A DNA stretch of 64,000 nucleotides from Streptomyces sp. CG1 (GTDB taxonomy: Bacteria; Actinomycetota; Actinomycetes; Streptomycetales; Streptomycetaceae): assembly GCF_041080625.1 (NCBI RefSeq), contig NZ_CP163518.1, positions 3,162,001-3,226,000 of the forward strand. The letters run 5' to 3'. The notes under the pieces are model-generated. The model searched no databases. It saw only the letters and a list, made by a program, of their open reading frames with translations, and was not told the origin of the DNA. The position numbers and the translations under genes are program-made. How positions within the stretch are numbered: the stretch's first letter is position 1; every line of letters begins with the position of its first letter. Below, piece after piece: positions 18,502-26,718 of the stretch.

Positions 18502-20397
18502 ATGGACCTGTCACAGCTCCTGCACGACGACCGCCCCTTCGCCCTGCTCCGCCGCCGCACCCCGGGTCGCGACGAGCACCCGGTGGAGCTGCTGATCGGC
18601 CCGGTGACCGCCCGCGACCGGCTCGCCGACCTGCCCGAGGAGGGCCTCGCGCTGGTCCCCTTCCGGCAGATCCGCGAGCGCGGCTTCGACGTCCGCGACG
18701 ACGGCACCCCGCTGCTGGTGCTGACGCCCGAGGAGTCGTACGAGATCCCGCTCGACGTGGCCCTGTCCCGGCTCCCGGCGCACGAGGTGCGGGTCGAGGG
18801 CGGTGGCTTCGACATCGACGACGTGGCGTACGGCGAGATCGTCGGGCGGGTGCTGACGGAGGAGATCGGCCGGGGCGAGGGCGCGAACTTCGTGATCCGC
18901 CGGACGTACGAGGGCGAGATCCCCGGGTTCGGCCGGGCCGACGCGCTCGCGCTGTTCCGGCGGCTGCTGGAGGGCGAGCGCGGCGCGTACTGGACGTTCG
19001 TCGTGCACACCGGCGACCGGACACTGGTCGGGGCCAGCCCCGAGGTGCATGTGCGGATGTCCGGCGGGACGGTCGTGATGAACCCGATCAGCGGGACCTA
19101 CCGGTATCCCGCCGAGGGCCCGACCCCGGAGCATCTCCTCTCCTTCCTCGCCGACGGCAAGGAGATCGAGGAGCTGTCGATGGTCGTCGACGAGGAACTG
19201 AAGATGATGTGCACCGTCGGCGACATGGGCGGGGTGGTCGTCGGGCCGCGGCTGAAGGAGATGGCACACCTCGCGCACACCGAGTACGAGCTGCGCGGGA
19301 AGTCCTCCCTGGATGTGCGGGAGGTGCTGAAGGAGACCATGTTCGCGGCGACGGTGACCGGGTCGCCGGTGCAGAACGCGTGCCGGGTCATCGAGCGGTA
19401 CGAGCCCCTCGGACGCGATGGTGTCGGCCGGGGCTACTACGCGGGGGCGCTCGCGCTGCTCGGGCGGGATTCCGGGGGCGCGCAGACCCTGGACTCCCCC
19501 ATCCTGATCCGCACGGCCGACATCTCCGCCCGGGGACGGCTGCGTGTCCCGGTCGGCGCGACGCTGGTGCGCGGCTCGGATCCGGCGAGCGAGGTCGCGG
19601 AGACGCACGCGAAGGCGGCGGGCGTGCTCGCGGCCCTCGGGGTACGGCCGGGTCGGCCGCGCGCGGAGCGGGAGCGGCCCCGGCTGGCCGACGACCCGCG
19701 GGTGCGGGCGGCGCTGGACGGCCGCAGGGCCGCGCTCGCACCCTTCTGGCTGCGCATGCAGGAGCGGCAGGACGCGCTTCGGGGCCATGCCCTGGTCGTC
19801 GACGGCGAGGACACCTTCACCGCGATGCTGGCGCATGTGCTGCGCTCGGCCGGTCTGGAGGTGACGGTGCGGCGGTACGACGAGCCGGGGCTGCGGGCGG
19901 CCGTGCTCGGGCACGAGGGCCCGGTGGTGCTCGGCCCCGGACCGGGCGACCCGGCGGATCGGGCCGACCCGAAGATGCGGTTCCTGCGGGAGCTGACCGC
20001 CACGGTGATCCGGGAGCAGCGGCACGCGGTGCTGGGTGTCTGCCTGGGCCATGAGCTGATCGCGGCCGAGCTGGGTCTGGACATCGTCCGCAAGGAGGTG
20101 CCGTACCAGGGGGCGCAGACCACGATCGACCTGTTCGGGCGGGCCGAGACGGTCGGCTTCTACAACAGCTTCGTGGCCCGCTGTGACGACGAGGCGGCCC
20201 GGGAGCTGGCCGCGCACGGGGTGGAGGTGAGCCGGGCGGCGGGCGGCGAGGTGCATGCCCTGCGCGGTCCCGGCTTCGCCGGCGTCCAGTTCCACCCGGA
20301 GTCGGTCCTCAGCCTGAACGGGGCCTCGGTGGTGCGGGAGCTGGTGGGTGAGCTGCGCGGCACGGGCACGTTCTCCGAGGGCCGGCCCGCCGTGTAG
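18502..20397 (+). CDS. trpE: Fused anthranilate synthase (TrpEG/PhzE-like)
   Basis: A 631-residue fusion of a chorismate-binding synthase (about residues 1-410) and a glutamine amidotransferase (about 430-631). The first half contains RTYEGEIPGFGRA, VMNPISGTYRYP, ELSMVVDEELKMM and the TGSPVQNACRVIE segment; this is nearer to PhzE-like enzymes (TGSP, no LLES tryptophan-binding motif) than to standard TrpE. The amidotransferase triad is Cys 514 (GVCLGHE), His 598 and Glu 600 (FHPES). The trpL leader shows it is controlled by Trp supply, supporting anthranilate rather than phenazine synthesis. ATG 18502 follows GGAAGAGGAACCGAGGA. Confidence 0.92.
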   Translation: MDLSQLLHDDRPFALLRRRTPGRDEHPVELLIGPVTARDRLADLPEEGLALVPFRQIRERGFDVRDDGTPLLVLTPEESYEIPLDVALSRLPAHEVRVEGGGFDIDDVAYGEIVGRVLTEEIGRGEGANFVIRRTYEGEIPGFGRADALALFRRLLEGERGAYWTFVVHTGDRTLVGASPEVHVRMSGGTVVMNPISGTYRYPAEGPTPEHLLSFLADGKEIEELSMVVDEELKMMCTVGDMGGVVVGPRLKEMAHLAHTEYELRGKSSLDVREVLKETMFAATVTGSPVQNACRVIERYEPLGRDGVGRGYYAGALALLGRDSGGAQTLDSPILIRTADISARGRLRVPVGATLVRGSDPASEVAETHAKAAGVLAALGVRPGRPRAERERPRLADDPRVRAALDGRRAALAPFWLRMQERQDALRGHALVVDGEDTFTAMLAHVLRSAGLEVTVRRYDEPGLRAAVLGHEGPVVLGPGPGDPADRADPKMRFLRELTATVIREQRHAVLGVCLGHELIAAELGLDIVRKEVPYQGAQTTIDLFGRAETVGFYNSFVARCDDEAARELAAHGVEVSRAAGGEVHALRGPGFAGVQFHPESVLSLNGASVVRELVGELRGTGTFSEGRPAV

Positions 20398-20458
20398 TCC
20401 AGGACCAGCTCATCCGGGGGTTGGACCGAGGCTGCCCGCTGCCGGTGAGTGTGGGTGC

Positions 20459-20523
20459 CGGTGCCGGTCGCGCCGTCTGGGGGCTGCTGCCCCCAGACGG
20501 GCTGAATCGGCCGACCGGCACCG
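20459..20523. terminator. Nested two-tier terminator between trpE and pfkA
   Basis: An outer 12-bp perfect stem (20459-20470 with 20512-20523, cggtgccggtcg/cgaccggcaccg) encloses a second perfect 12-bp stem (20473-20484 with 20489-20500, ccgtctgggggc/gcccccagacgg). It lies between convergent genes and should work in both directions. Confidence 0.8.
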
Positions 20524-20537
20524 AGAACGTGCCCCCG

Positions 20538-21566
20538 TCAGCCGAAGAACACCCCGACCTCCTGATACAGCTTCGGGTCCACCGTCTTCAGCTTGGCCGT
20601 GGCCTCGGCCAGAGGAACGCGGACGATGTCGGTGGCGCGCAGCGCGACCATCTTGCCGAAGTCGCCGTCGTGGACGCATTCGATGGCGTGCAGGCCGAAG
20701 CGGGTGGCGAGCCAGCGGTCGAAGGCACTGGGCGTGCCGCCGCGCTGCACATGGCCGAGGACCGTGGTCCGCGCCTCCTTCCCGGTGCGGCTCTCGATCT
20801 CCTTGGCCAGCCACTCGCCGACCCCCGAGAGCCGGACGTGCCCGAAGGAGTCCAGCGAACCGTCCTTGAGCACCACGTCGCCGTCCTTGGGCATGGCACC
20901 CTCGGCGACGACCACGATCGGCGCGTACGACGCCCGGAAGCGGGAGGTCACCCAGGCGCAGACCTGCTCGACGTCGAAGCGCTGCTCGGGGATGAGGATC
21001 GCGTTGGCGCCGCCGGCCAGCCCCGAGTGGATGGCGATCCAGCCGGCGTGCCGGCCCATCACCTCCACGACCAGGACCCGCATATGGGACTCGGCGGTGG
21101 TGTGCAGCCGGTCGATGGCCTCGGTGGCGATGTTGACGGCGGTGTCGAAGCCGAAGGTGTAGTCGGTGGCCGACAGGTCGTTGTCGATCGTCTTGGGCAC
21201 CCCGACACAGGGCACCGCGTACTCGTCGGACAGCCGCGCGGCGACGCCCAGGGTGTCCTCGCCGCCGATCGCGATGAGGGCCTGGACATCCAGCTTGACC
21301 AGGTTGTCCTTGATCCGGCGGATGCCGTTCTCCGCCTTGAGGGGGTTGGTGCGCGAGGAGCCGAGAATGGTGCCGCCGCGGGGCAGGATGCCGCGCACCG
21401 CGGGGATGTCGAGACGGACGGTGTCGCCCTCGAGAGGACCTCGCCAGCCGTCCCGGAAGCCGACGAAGTCATAGCCGTATTCCTGCACGCCCTTGCGGAC
21501 GATGCCCCGGATGACGGCGTTGAGCCCGGGGCAGTCGCCGCCTCCGGTCAGTACTCCGACGCGCAT
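20538..21566 (-). CDS. pfkA: 6-phosphofructokinase with PPi-type phosphoryl-donor residues
   Basis: A 342-residue PfkA-family enzyme that phosphorylates fructose 6-phosphate. Visible motifs are GVLTGGGDCPGLNAVIRG, PRGGTILGSSRTNP, IAIGGEDTLG, VPKTIDNDLSATDYTFGFDT, VEVMGRHAGWIA and VLGHVQRGG. Position 104 is Asp (GGED) and the TIDND motif is preceded by Lys, the pair associated with pyrophosphate-dependent enzymes; ATP enzymes usually have Gly at 104. The gene stands alone with a palindromic site in its upstream region. S. coelicolor has three pfkA paralogues, so this may be a minor or PPi-using copy. Confidence 0.94.
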   Translation of the reverse strand: MRVGVLTGGGDCPGLNAVIRGIVRKGVQEYGYDFVGFRDGWRGPLEGDTVRLDIPAVRGILPRGGTILGSSRTNPLKAENGIRRIKDNLVKLDVQALIAIGGEDTLGVAARLSDEYAVPCVGVPKTIDNDLSATDYTFGFDTAVNIATEAIDRLHTTAESHMRVLVVEVMGRHAGWIAIHSGLAGGANAILIPEQRFDVEQVCAWVTSRFRASYAPIVVVAEGAMPKDGDVVLKDGSLDSFGHVRLSGVGEWLAKEIESRTGKEARTTVLGHVQRGGTPSAFDRWLATRFGLHAIECVHDGDFGKMVALRATDIVRVPLAEATAKLKTVDPKLYQEVGVFFG

Positions 21567-21600
21567 GGAAATGTCCCTTCACCGCGATTCCCTGACACTC

Positions 21601-21619
21601 GGTCACGTTAACGGTGACC
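21601..21619. promoter_or_regulatory. Palindromic site in the pfkA promoter region
   Basis: GGTCACGTTAACGGTGACC has perfect GGTCAC/GTGACC arms around a GTTAACG centre, 35 bases upstream of the pfkA ATG. On the minus strand a TTGTGA -35-like sequence lies just before it. It resembles an operator for a dimeric repressor; the factor is unknown. Confidence 0.5.
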
Positions 21620-21690
21620 CAAGTCACAACGGGAGGGGCGGGATGGGTGATTTCGGGGTATGCGGGGGGACTTCGGGGCCGCGCTGGCGG

Positions 21691-22368
21691 CTAGTCCTCG
21701 TCGAGGCCGCGCTCTATGGCGTACCGCACCAGCTCGACCCTGTTGTGCAGTTGGAGCTTGCCGAGGGTGTTCTGTACATGGTTCTGGACCGTGCGGTGGG
21801 AGATGACGAGGCGTTCGGCGATCTGCTTGTAGCTCAGGCCCTTGGCGACCAGCCGCAGCACCTCCGTCTCGCGGTCCGTCAGCCGGGGCGCGCTGGGCTC
21901 GTCGGTGCCGGGGGCGGGCGCGGGCTCGGAGGCCAGGCGGCGGTACTCGCCGAGGACCAGTCCGGCGAGGCCCGGCGTGAACACCGGGTCGCCGACAGCG
22001 GTACGGCGCACGGCGTCCAGCAAGTCCTCGGTGGAGGCCGACTTCAGCAGATAGCCGGTCGCACCGGACTTCACGGCCTCCAGTACGTCGGCGTGCTCAC
22101 CGCTCGCGGAGAGGACCAGGACGCGCAACGCCGGGTTGTGGCCGACCAGTTCCTTGCACACCTGGACACCGGGCTTGGCGGGCAGGTTGAGGTCCAGCAC
22201 GAGGACGTCGGGGGCGGCGGCCCTGGCGCGGCGGACCGCCTGCTCGCCGTCGCCCGCGGTCGCGACCACCTCGAAGCCGGACTCGGCCAGGTCCCGGGCG
22301 ACCGCGTCGCGCCACATGGGGTGGTCGTCCACCACCATGACCTTGATCGGGTCCTGCTGATCGCTCAT
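21691..22368 (-). CDS. macR: Response regulator, NarL/FixJ family (MacR-like)
   Basis: A 225-residue regulator: receiver domain about residues 1-125 (VMVVDDHPMWRDAV, phospho-acceptor Asp in VLVLDLNLPAKPG, Lys in YLLKSAS) and a LuxR-type helix-turn-helix about 158-215 (LTDRETEVLRLVAKGLSYKQ, SHRTVQNHVQNTLGKL). It overlaps the kinase gene by four bases (ATGA). Pair and neighbourhood match MacRS of S. coelicolor (SCO2120/2121), which affects morphogenesis and actinorhodin. A linker of about 25 residues is rich in Ala, Pro and Glu. Confidence 0.92.
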   Translation of the reverse strand: MSDQQDPIKVMVVDDHPMWRDAVARDLAESGFEVVATAGDGEQAVRRARAAAPDVLVLDLNLPAKPGVQVCKELVGHNPALRVLVLSASGEHADVLEAVKSGATGYLLKSASTEDLLDAVRRTAVGDPVFTPGLAGLVLGEYRRLASEPAPAPGTDEPSAPRLTDRETEVLRLVAKGLSYKQIAERLVISHRTVQNHVQNTLGKLQLHNRVELVRYAIERGLDED

Positions 22369-23570
22369 CGACGCTCCGCCTTCGTGTTCTTCGGTACCTT
22401 CAGTTCGACTTCCGTGCCCTGTCCGGGGACGGAGATCAACTCGGCGCTGCCGCCCAGGTCGCGCAGCCGCCCCCGGATCGACTGGGCCACACCGAGCCGG
22501 CCCTCGCCCTCGGCCTGGGCGAGCCGCCCCTCGGGGATGCCGGGGCCGTCGTCCCGGACGGTCACCACGATCTCGTCCGGCTCGTCCTCGACCAGGATCC
22601 AGGCCCGGGCCTGCGCGCCCGCGTGCTTGCGGACATTGTCCAGGGCGGCGCCGACCGCGGCGGCCAGCTCCCGCGCGGCCGGCCGGGGCAGTTCGACCGG
22701 CGCCCCGGGCTCGGCCAGGCTCACCCGGGCACCCACACAGGACGCCAGCAGCGCGCGCAGATCGACCGGACCCTCGTCATCGGGCTCGTCCACCGCTCGT
22801 ACGACCGCTCCGGCGGCGGCGTCCTCCGACACCCGGGAGACCGGCACCAGGCCGCCGGAGACCAGCGTGCGCAGCGCCGCCTCCTGCTCCCCCGCAAGCC
22901 GCCCCAGCTCGGCCGCCTCGCCGCCGATGACCGCACCGCGCCGCTGCACCATCGCCAGCACCTGCAGCACGCCGTCGTGGATGTCCCGGGCCAGCCGCTC
23001 CCGCTCCCGGGTCGCCGCCTCGATCTCCAGGGCGCGGGCGAGGGTGCGCTCGGAGGCGCGGGCGACCTCCACGACGTAGCCGACGGCGATCGAGGCCACC
23101 CAGACGAGGATCAGGCTGTGCACGGTGTCGCGGGCGGGATGGCCGCGCTCGACCAGGTTGGCGACGGCCACCGCCGTGGAGGCGACGGCGGCCCAGCGCC
23201 AGCCGCCCTTGATCGCGAAGGCCAGCACCGCGCCGCCGGTCCATATCGTCGGCAGCGTGGGGCCGCCGTCGACCGGCTGGTGGCTGTCGGCGAGCGGGGT
23301 GAGCAGGATGCCGGCGAGCGCGACGGTCAGATCGGCCGTCAGGAAACGCCTGGTGCAGCTCGCCGCGTTCCGCACCCTCGGCAGGGTGGCGAGGGTCCAG
23401 ACGAACAGGACGGCGAAGTAGCAGACGGCGATCCAGGGGCGCGCATAGAGGTCGTACCTGGTGGCGCAGAGGGCGATGGCGTACAGCATGGTCAGCACGC
23501 GGTAGCCGGCGAGCGCGCGCCACAGCGGCAGCTCGACCGACATCCGCATGACGCGCTCGCGCTTGGGCAT
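22365..23570 (-). CDS. macS: MacS-family sensor histidine kinase
   Basis: A 401-residue membrane kinase. The N-terminal half has four or five membrane helices (TMLYAIALCATRYDLY, VCYFAVLFVWTLATL, LTADLTVALAGILLT, SLILVWVASIAVGYVVEVA), the DUF5931 sensor region. The HisKA_3 box ERLARDIHDGVLQVLAMVQR carries the phospho-accepting His, and the ATPase domain contains LDNVRKHAGAQA and VRDDGPGIPEG. GGGGGAC precedes ATG 23570. Its stop overlaps macR. The stimulus is unknown. Confidence 0.92.
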   Translation of the reverse strand: MPKRERVMRMSVELPLWRALAGYRVLTMLYAIALCATRYDLYARPWIAVCYFAVLFVWTLATLPRVRNAASCTRRFLTADLTVALAGILLTPLADSHQPVDGGPTLPTIWTGGAVLAFAIKGGWRWAAVASTAVAVANLVERGHPARDTVHSLILVWVASIAVGYVVEVARASERTLARALEIEAATRERERLARDIHDGVLQVLAMVQRRGAVIGGEAAELGRLAGEQEAALRTLVSGGLVPVSRVSEDAAAGAVVRAVDEPDDEGPVDLRALLASCVGARVSLAEPGAPVELPRPAARELAAAVGAALDNVRKHAGAQARAWILVEDEPDEIVVTVRDDGPGIPEGRLAQAEGEGRLGVAQSIRGRLRDLGGSAELISVPGQGTEVELKVPKNTKAERR

Positions 23571-23605
23571 GTCCCCCGGCCCCCCTTGCTCCCCCGGCCC
23601 CTCCG

Positions 23606-24421
23606 TCAGGCCTCTGCCTTCTTCTCCGCTTCCTGCTCGGCCTTCTCGGCCTTCTCGGCCTTCTCGGCCTTTACGGCCTTCTCGGCTTCCTTCTCCTTGG
23701 CCTTCTCGGCTTCCCTGGCTTCTTTGGCCGCCTTAGCCGCCTCCGCGATCTGCCGCTTGGCGGCGGTCGCGTACATGTCGACGTACTCCTGGCCGGAGAG
23801 CTTCATGATCTCGTACATGACCTCGTCGGTCAGGGCGCGCAGGACGAAGCGGTCGTGCTCCATGCCGGCATAGCGGCTGAAGTCCAGCGGCTTGCCGATG
23901 CGGATGCCGGGCCGCATCAGCTTCGGCATCACCTTGCCGGGCGGCTGGATCTTCTCGGTGTCGATCATCGCCACCGGGATGACCGGCGCGCCGGTGGCGA
24001 GCGCCACGCGCGCGAGGCCGCCGGGCTTGCCCCGGTAGAGCCGGCCGTCGGGCGAGCGGGTGCCCTCGGGGTAGATCCCGAACAACTCGCCGCGCTCCAG
24101 CACCTCTATGCCGCTCTTGATCGCGGCCTCGCCGGCGCCGCGCGCCCCGGAGCGGTCCACCGGGAGCTGTCCGACGCCCTTGAAGAAGGCCGCGGTGAGC
24201 CGGCCCTTCACCCCCGGAGTGGTGAAGTACTCCGCCTTCGCGATGAAGGTGACCTTGCGGTCAAGGACCGCGGGCAGGAAGAACGAGTCCGAGAAGGACA
24301 GGTGATTGCTCGCCAGGATGGCGGCACCCTCGTCCGGTACGTTCTCCAGGCCTTCCACCCAGGGCCTGAAGGCGACCTTCAGCGGCCCTCCGATGGCGAC
24401 CTTCATCGTGCCGTACAACAC
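23606..24421 (-). CDS. 1-acyl-sn-glycerol-3-phosphate acyltransferase (PlsC family) with Lys/Glu/Ala tail
   Basis: A 271-residue acyltransferase that probably makes phosphatidic acid at the membrane. Motif I is ILASNHLSFSDSFFLP (HX4D), motif III is FGIYPEGTRSPDG, and VPVAMIDTEKIQPP follows. The GTG at 24421 is chosen because GGAGG lies 7 bases upstream, giving VLYGTMKVAIGGPLK. The last 50 residues are a charged coiled coil of KAEKAEKAEK-type repeats, absent from standard PlsC and likely a surface or partner-binding helix. It lies 35 bases downstream of macS. Confidence 0.9.
   Translation of the reverse strand: MLYGTMKVAIGGPLKVAFRPWVEGLENVPDEGAAILASNHLSFSDSFFLPAVLDRKVTFIAKAEYFTTPGVKGRLTAAFFKGVGQLPVDRSGARGAGEAAIKSGIEVLERGELFGIYPEGTRSPDGRLYRGKPGGLARVALATGAPVIPVAMIDTEKIQPPGKVMPKLMRPGIRIGKPLDFSRYAGMEHDRFVLRALTDEVMYEIMKLSGQEYVDMYATAAKRQIAEAAKAAKEAREAEKAKEKEAEKAVKAEKAEKAEKAEQEAEKKAEA
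23630..23680. repeat. 9-bp tandem repeats in the acyltransferase 3' end
   Basis: Successive copies of GGCCTTCTC/GGCCTTTAC encode the Glu-Lys-Ala tail on the minus strand. Such arrays may change length between strains by slippage without breaking the frame. Confidence 0.7.
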
Positions 24422-24593
24422 CCGTGTGCCTCCAGTTTCCGTCGAACAGACCTTAACCCGGAGGACCGTCAATGAGACCGACGACCCTGGTCGGTGTCAG
24501 TGCGGTCGCGTACGGTGAAGCACATCCGCGCATTTTTCCCCCTCGCCTCCGCCGGCCACCGGTGGGGCCCCTTCAGGAACAGGAGCGTCGAAG

Positions 24594-25373
24594 GTGCCGG
24601 TCCTCCCCGGAGCCGAGCCGTACCGCCACGAGGGCGGGGAGGTGGGGGTCCTCCTCTGCCACGGCTTCACCGGCTCGCCCCAGTCGCTGCGCCCCTGGGC
24701 GGAGCACCATGCGGCGCACGGCCTGACCGTGTCGCTGCCGCTGCTGCCCGGCCATGGCACCCGCTGGGAGGACATGCAGGTCACGGGCTGGCAGGACTGG
24801 TATGCGGAGGTGGACCGCGAGCTGGCCGAACTCTCCGAGCGGTGTTCCCGGGTGTTCGTGGCGGGCCTGTCCATGGGCGGCGCCCTGGCACTCCGGCTCG
24901 CGGCCCGGCACGGCGAGCGGGTCGCGGGCGCGGTAGTCGTCAACCCGGCGAACAAGGTGCACGGCCTGTCGGCGTACGCCCTTCCGGTGGCCCGGCATCT
25001 CGTGCGGACGACGAAGGGCATCGCCAGCGACATCGCGAAGGAGGGCGCGGCCGAGCTGGGGTACGACCGGGTGCCGCTGCACGCGGCGCACTCGCTGCGC
25101 CAGTTCCTGCGACGGCTGGACGGCGAGCTGCCCCAGGTCACCCAGCCGCTGCTGCTGCTGCGCAGCGCCCAGGACCATGTCGTCCCGGCCGCCGACTCGG
25201 CCCGCGTGCTGAGCCGGGTGTCGTCCACGGACGTGACGGAGATCGTGCTGGAACACAGCTACCACGTGGCGACGTTGGACCAGGATGCGGACCGGATCTT
25301 CGAGGAGAGCCTCGCCTTCGTCGGCCGGCTCGCACCCAGTCTCGGCAAGGAAGGGACGGCCACAGGTGGCTGA
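24594..25373 (+). CDS. Alpha/beta hydrolase, carboxylesterase or monoacylglycerol lipase type
   Basis: A 259-residue cytoplasmic hydrolase. The oxyanion segment LLCHGFTGSPQSLRPWAEH, the nucleophile elbow VFVAGLSMGGALAL, the acid region LLLLRSAQDHVVPA and the His in LEHSYHVATLDQD form a complete catalytic set and match Est30-like carboxylesterases. AGGAGCG precedes GTG 24594. It is divergent from the acyltransferase, so lipid synthesis and breakdown genes face each other, and it overlaps the next gene by eight bases. Confidence 0.9.
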   Translation: MPVLPGAEPYRHEGGEVGVLLCHGFTGSPQSLRPWAEHHAAHGLTVSLPLLPGHGTRWEDMQVTGWQDWYAEVDRELAELSERCSRVFVAGLSMGGALALRLAARHGERVAGAVVVNPANKVHGLSAYALPVARHLVRTTKGIASDIAKEGAAELGYDRVPLHAAHSLRQFLRRLDGELPQVTQPLLLLRSAQDHVVPAADSARVLSRVSSTDVTEIVLEHSYHVATLDQDADRIFEESLAFVGRLAPSLGKEGTATGG

Positions 25374-25932
25374 GCACGAGTCCGACCGCGAGGACCGCGA
25401 GGGTCGCGAGCCGGACGAGCAGGGCGCGTCCTTCGACGAGGACGCCGCCTGGCGCGCCATCGTCGCCGGGTACGGCGAGGAGCCGCCGGACCCGCCGGGT
25501 GCCAGGCCCTTCAAGCCGGTCGAGGACCTGGCGCTGCCGGAGCCGGAGAAGGACGCCGAGAGCGACACCGGCAAGGCGCCGGTGCGGCCGCTGGGCAGCT
25601 CGGTCTCGTTCGCGCCCGGCGTCGGCCCACGCGACTACAGGACCCCGGAGCCCGCCGAGGACGACTTCGACGAGGACGACGAGGGCCACTTCGTCCCACC
25701 GGAGCCGCCGCCGCTGCCGACCGCCGACACCACCGCGAAGTTCGCCTGGCTGGGCGTCGTGGGCGGGCCGATTCTGCTGCTCCTGGCGGTGCTGCTCGGC
25801 TGGGACATGACCTGGTGGCTGACGACCCTCGGCATCGGCGGCTTCCTGGGCGGCTTCGCCGCACTGGTGATGCGGATGCGCACGGACGACGAGGAGGACG
25901 GCGACGACCCGGGACGCGGCGCCGTGGTCTGA
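25366..25932 (+). CDS. Uncharacterised acidic membrane protein
   Basis: A 188-residue protein. The first 115 residues are acidic, disordered and Pro-rich (SFDEDAAWRAIVAGYGEEPP). Two membrane helices follow (FAWLGVVGGPILLLLAVLLG, TTLGIGGFLGGFAALVM), ending in an acidic tail. I know it only as a conserved Streptomyces hypothetical. GTG 25366 overlaps the esterase stop by eight bases, indicating translational coupling with the esterase. Confidence 0.8.
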   Translation: MAEHESDREDREGREPDEQGASFDEDAAWRAIVAGYGEEPPDPPGARPFKPVEDLALPEPEKDAESDTGKAPVRPLGSSVSFAPGVGPRDYRTPEPAEDDFDEDDEGHFVPPEPPPLPTADTTAKFAWLGVVGGPILLLLAVLLGWDMTWWLTTLGIGGFLGGFAALVMRMRTDDEEDGDDPGRGAVV

Positions 25933-25972
25933 ACTTTGTACGAGTTCCGTGCGGCTCACCTATCGTGAGCCC

Positions 25973-26665
25973 ATGCCGCGCGACACCCTCACCCCGGAGC
26001 AGATCGTCCGCACCGCCGTGGAACTGCTGGACGACGAGGGCCTCGAAGGCCTGAACATGCGCAGTCTGGGCAAGCGGCTGGGAGCCGCGGCGACCGCCGT
26101 CTACTGGCATGTGAAGAACAAGGACGACCTCGTGCTGCTCGCCGCGGACCGTGTGTGGCACGAGATGGAGCTGCCGGAGCTCGACGCGGCCGACTGGCGG
26201 GGCACCGCCACGGTGATGGCCGACCGGCTGCACGCGATGTTCGTCCGGCATCCGTGGCTGGTGCAGGCGATCGGCGCCCATCTGCTCTACGGCACCGGGA
26301 AGGCCCGCTACGACGACCATCTCCTCGGGGTTTTCGAGACCGCCGGGTTCGGGGCGGAGGAGGCGGATCGGGCGGCCGGGGCCGTGGTGACGTATGTGCT
26401 GGGCAACGCGCTCGGCGCTGCGACGATGGCCTCTCTGTCGCGCAAGCTGCGGCGGGCCGGCGAGGATGCCGAGGGGCGGTTCGAGGAGACGATGGCCAAG
26501 GCGGCGGAGGCGGCGGAGCCGTTTCCGCGGTTGCGGGCGCGGCTCGAATCGGCTGCGGCGACGGGGTACGCGGATGCGCCGGACGGAACCTACCGAGTCG
26601 GGCTGCGGGCCCTGCTGGACGGGTTGCGGCCGGGCGGAACGGACACCGGTCCCGGTACTGCCTGA
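25973..26665 (+). CDS. TetR family regulator with TetR_C-like ligand domain
   Basis: A 230-residue regulator: helix-turn-helix at about residues 10-55 (NMRSLGKRLGAAATAVYWHV is characteristic of the Tet-repressor subgroup) and a C-terminal all-helical domain with AGAVVTYVLGNALGAATMAS. Start ATG 25973; TTGTAC (25935-25940) and TATCGT near the start could form a promoter for a nearly leaderless mRNA. It converges on the serine hydrolase gene. The ligand and targets are unknown. Confidence 0.88.
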   Translation: MPRDTLTPEQIVRTAVELLDDEGLEGLNMRSLGKRLGAAATAVYWHVKNKDDLVLLAADRVWHEMELPELDAADWRGTATVMADRLHAMFVRHPWLVQAIGAHLLYGTGKARYDDHLLGVFETAGFGAEEADRAAGAVVTYVLGNALGAATMASLSRKLRRAGEDAEGRFEETMAKAAEAAEPFPRLRARLESAAATGYADAPDGTYRVGLRALLDGLRPGGTDTGPGTA

Positions 26666-26718
26666 ACACCTTCGGCGCCGCTCGCCGTCGAGGTGCGGTG
26701 ACGGCCGCGTACGGTGAA

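Noticed and set aside
16827..19010. 727-codon frame extending aroH upstream to 19010
   Set aside because: The N-terminal 277 residues are a low-complexity shadow of trpL/trpE, and the DAHP synthase family starts near 18179.
18502..20397. Phenazine PhzE assignment for the fused synthase
   Set aside because: No phenazine genes are nearby, and the WWW leader indicates tryptophan control.
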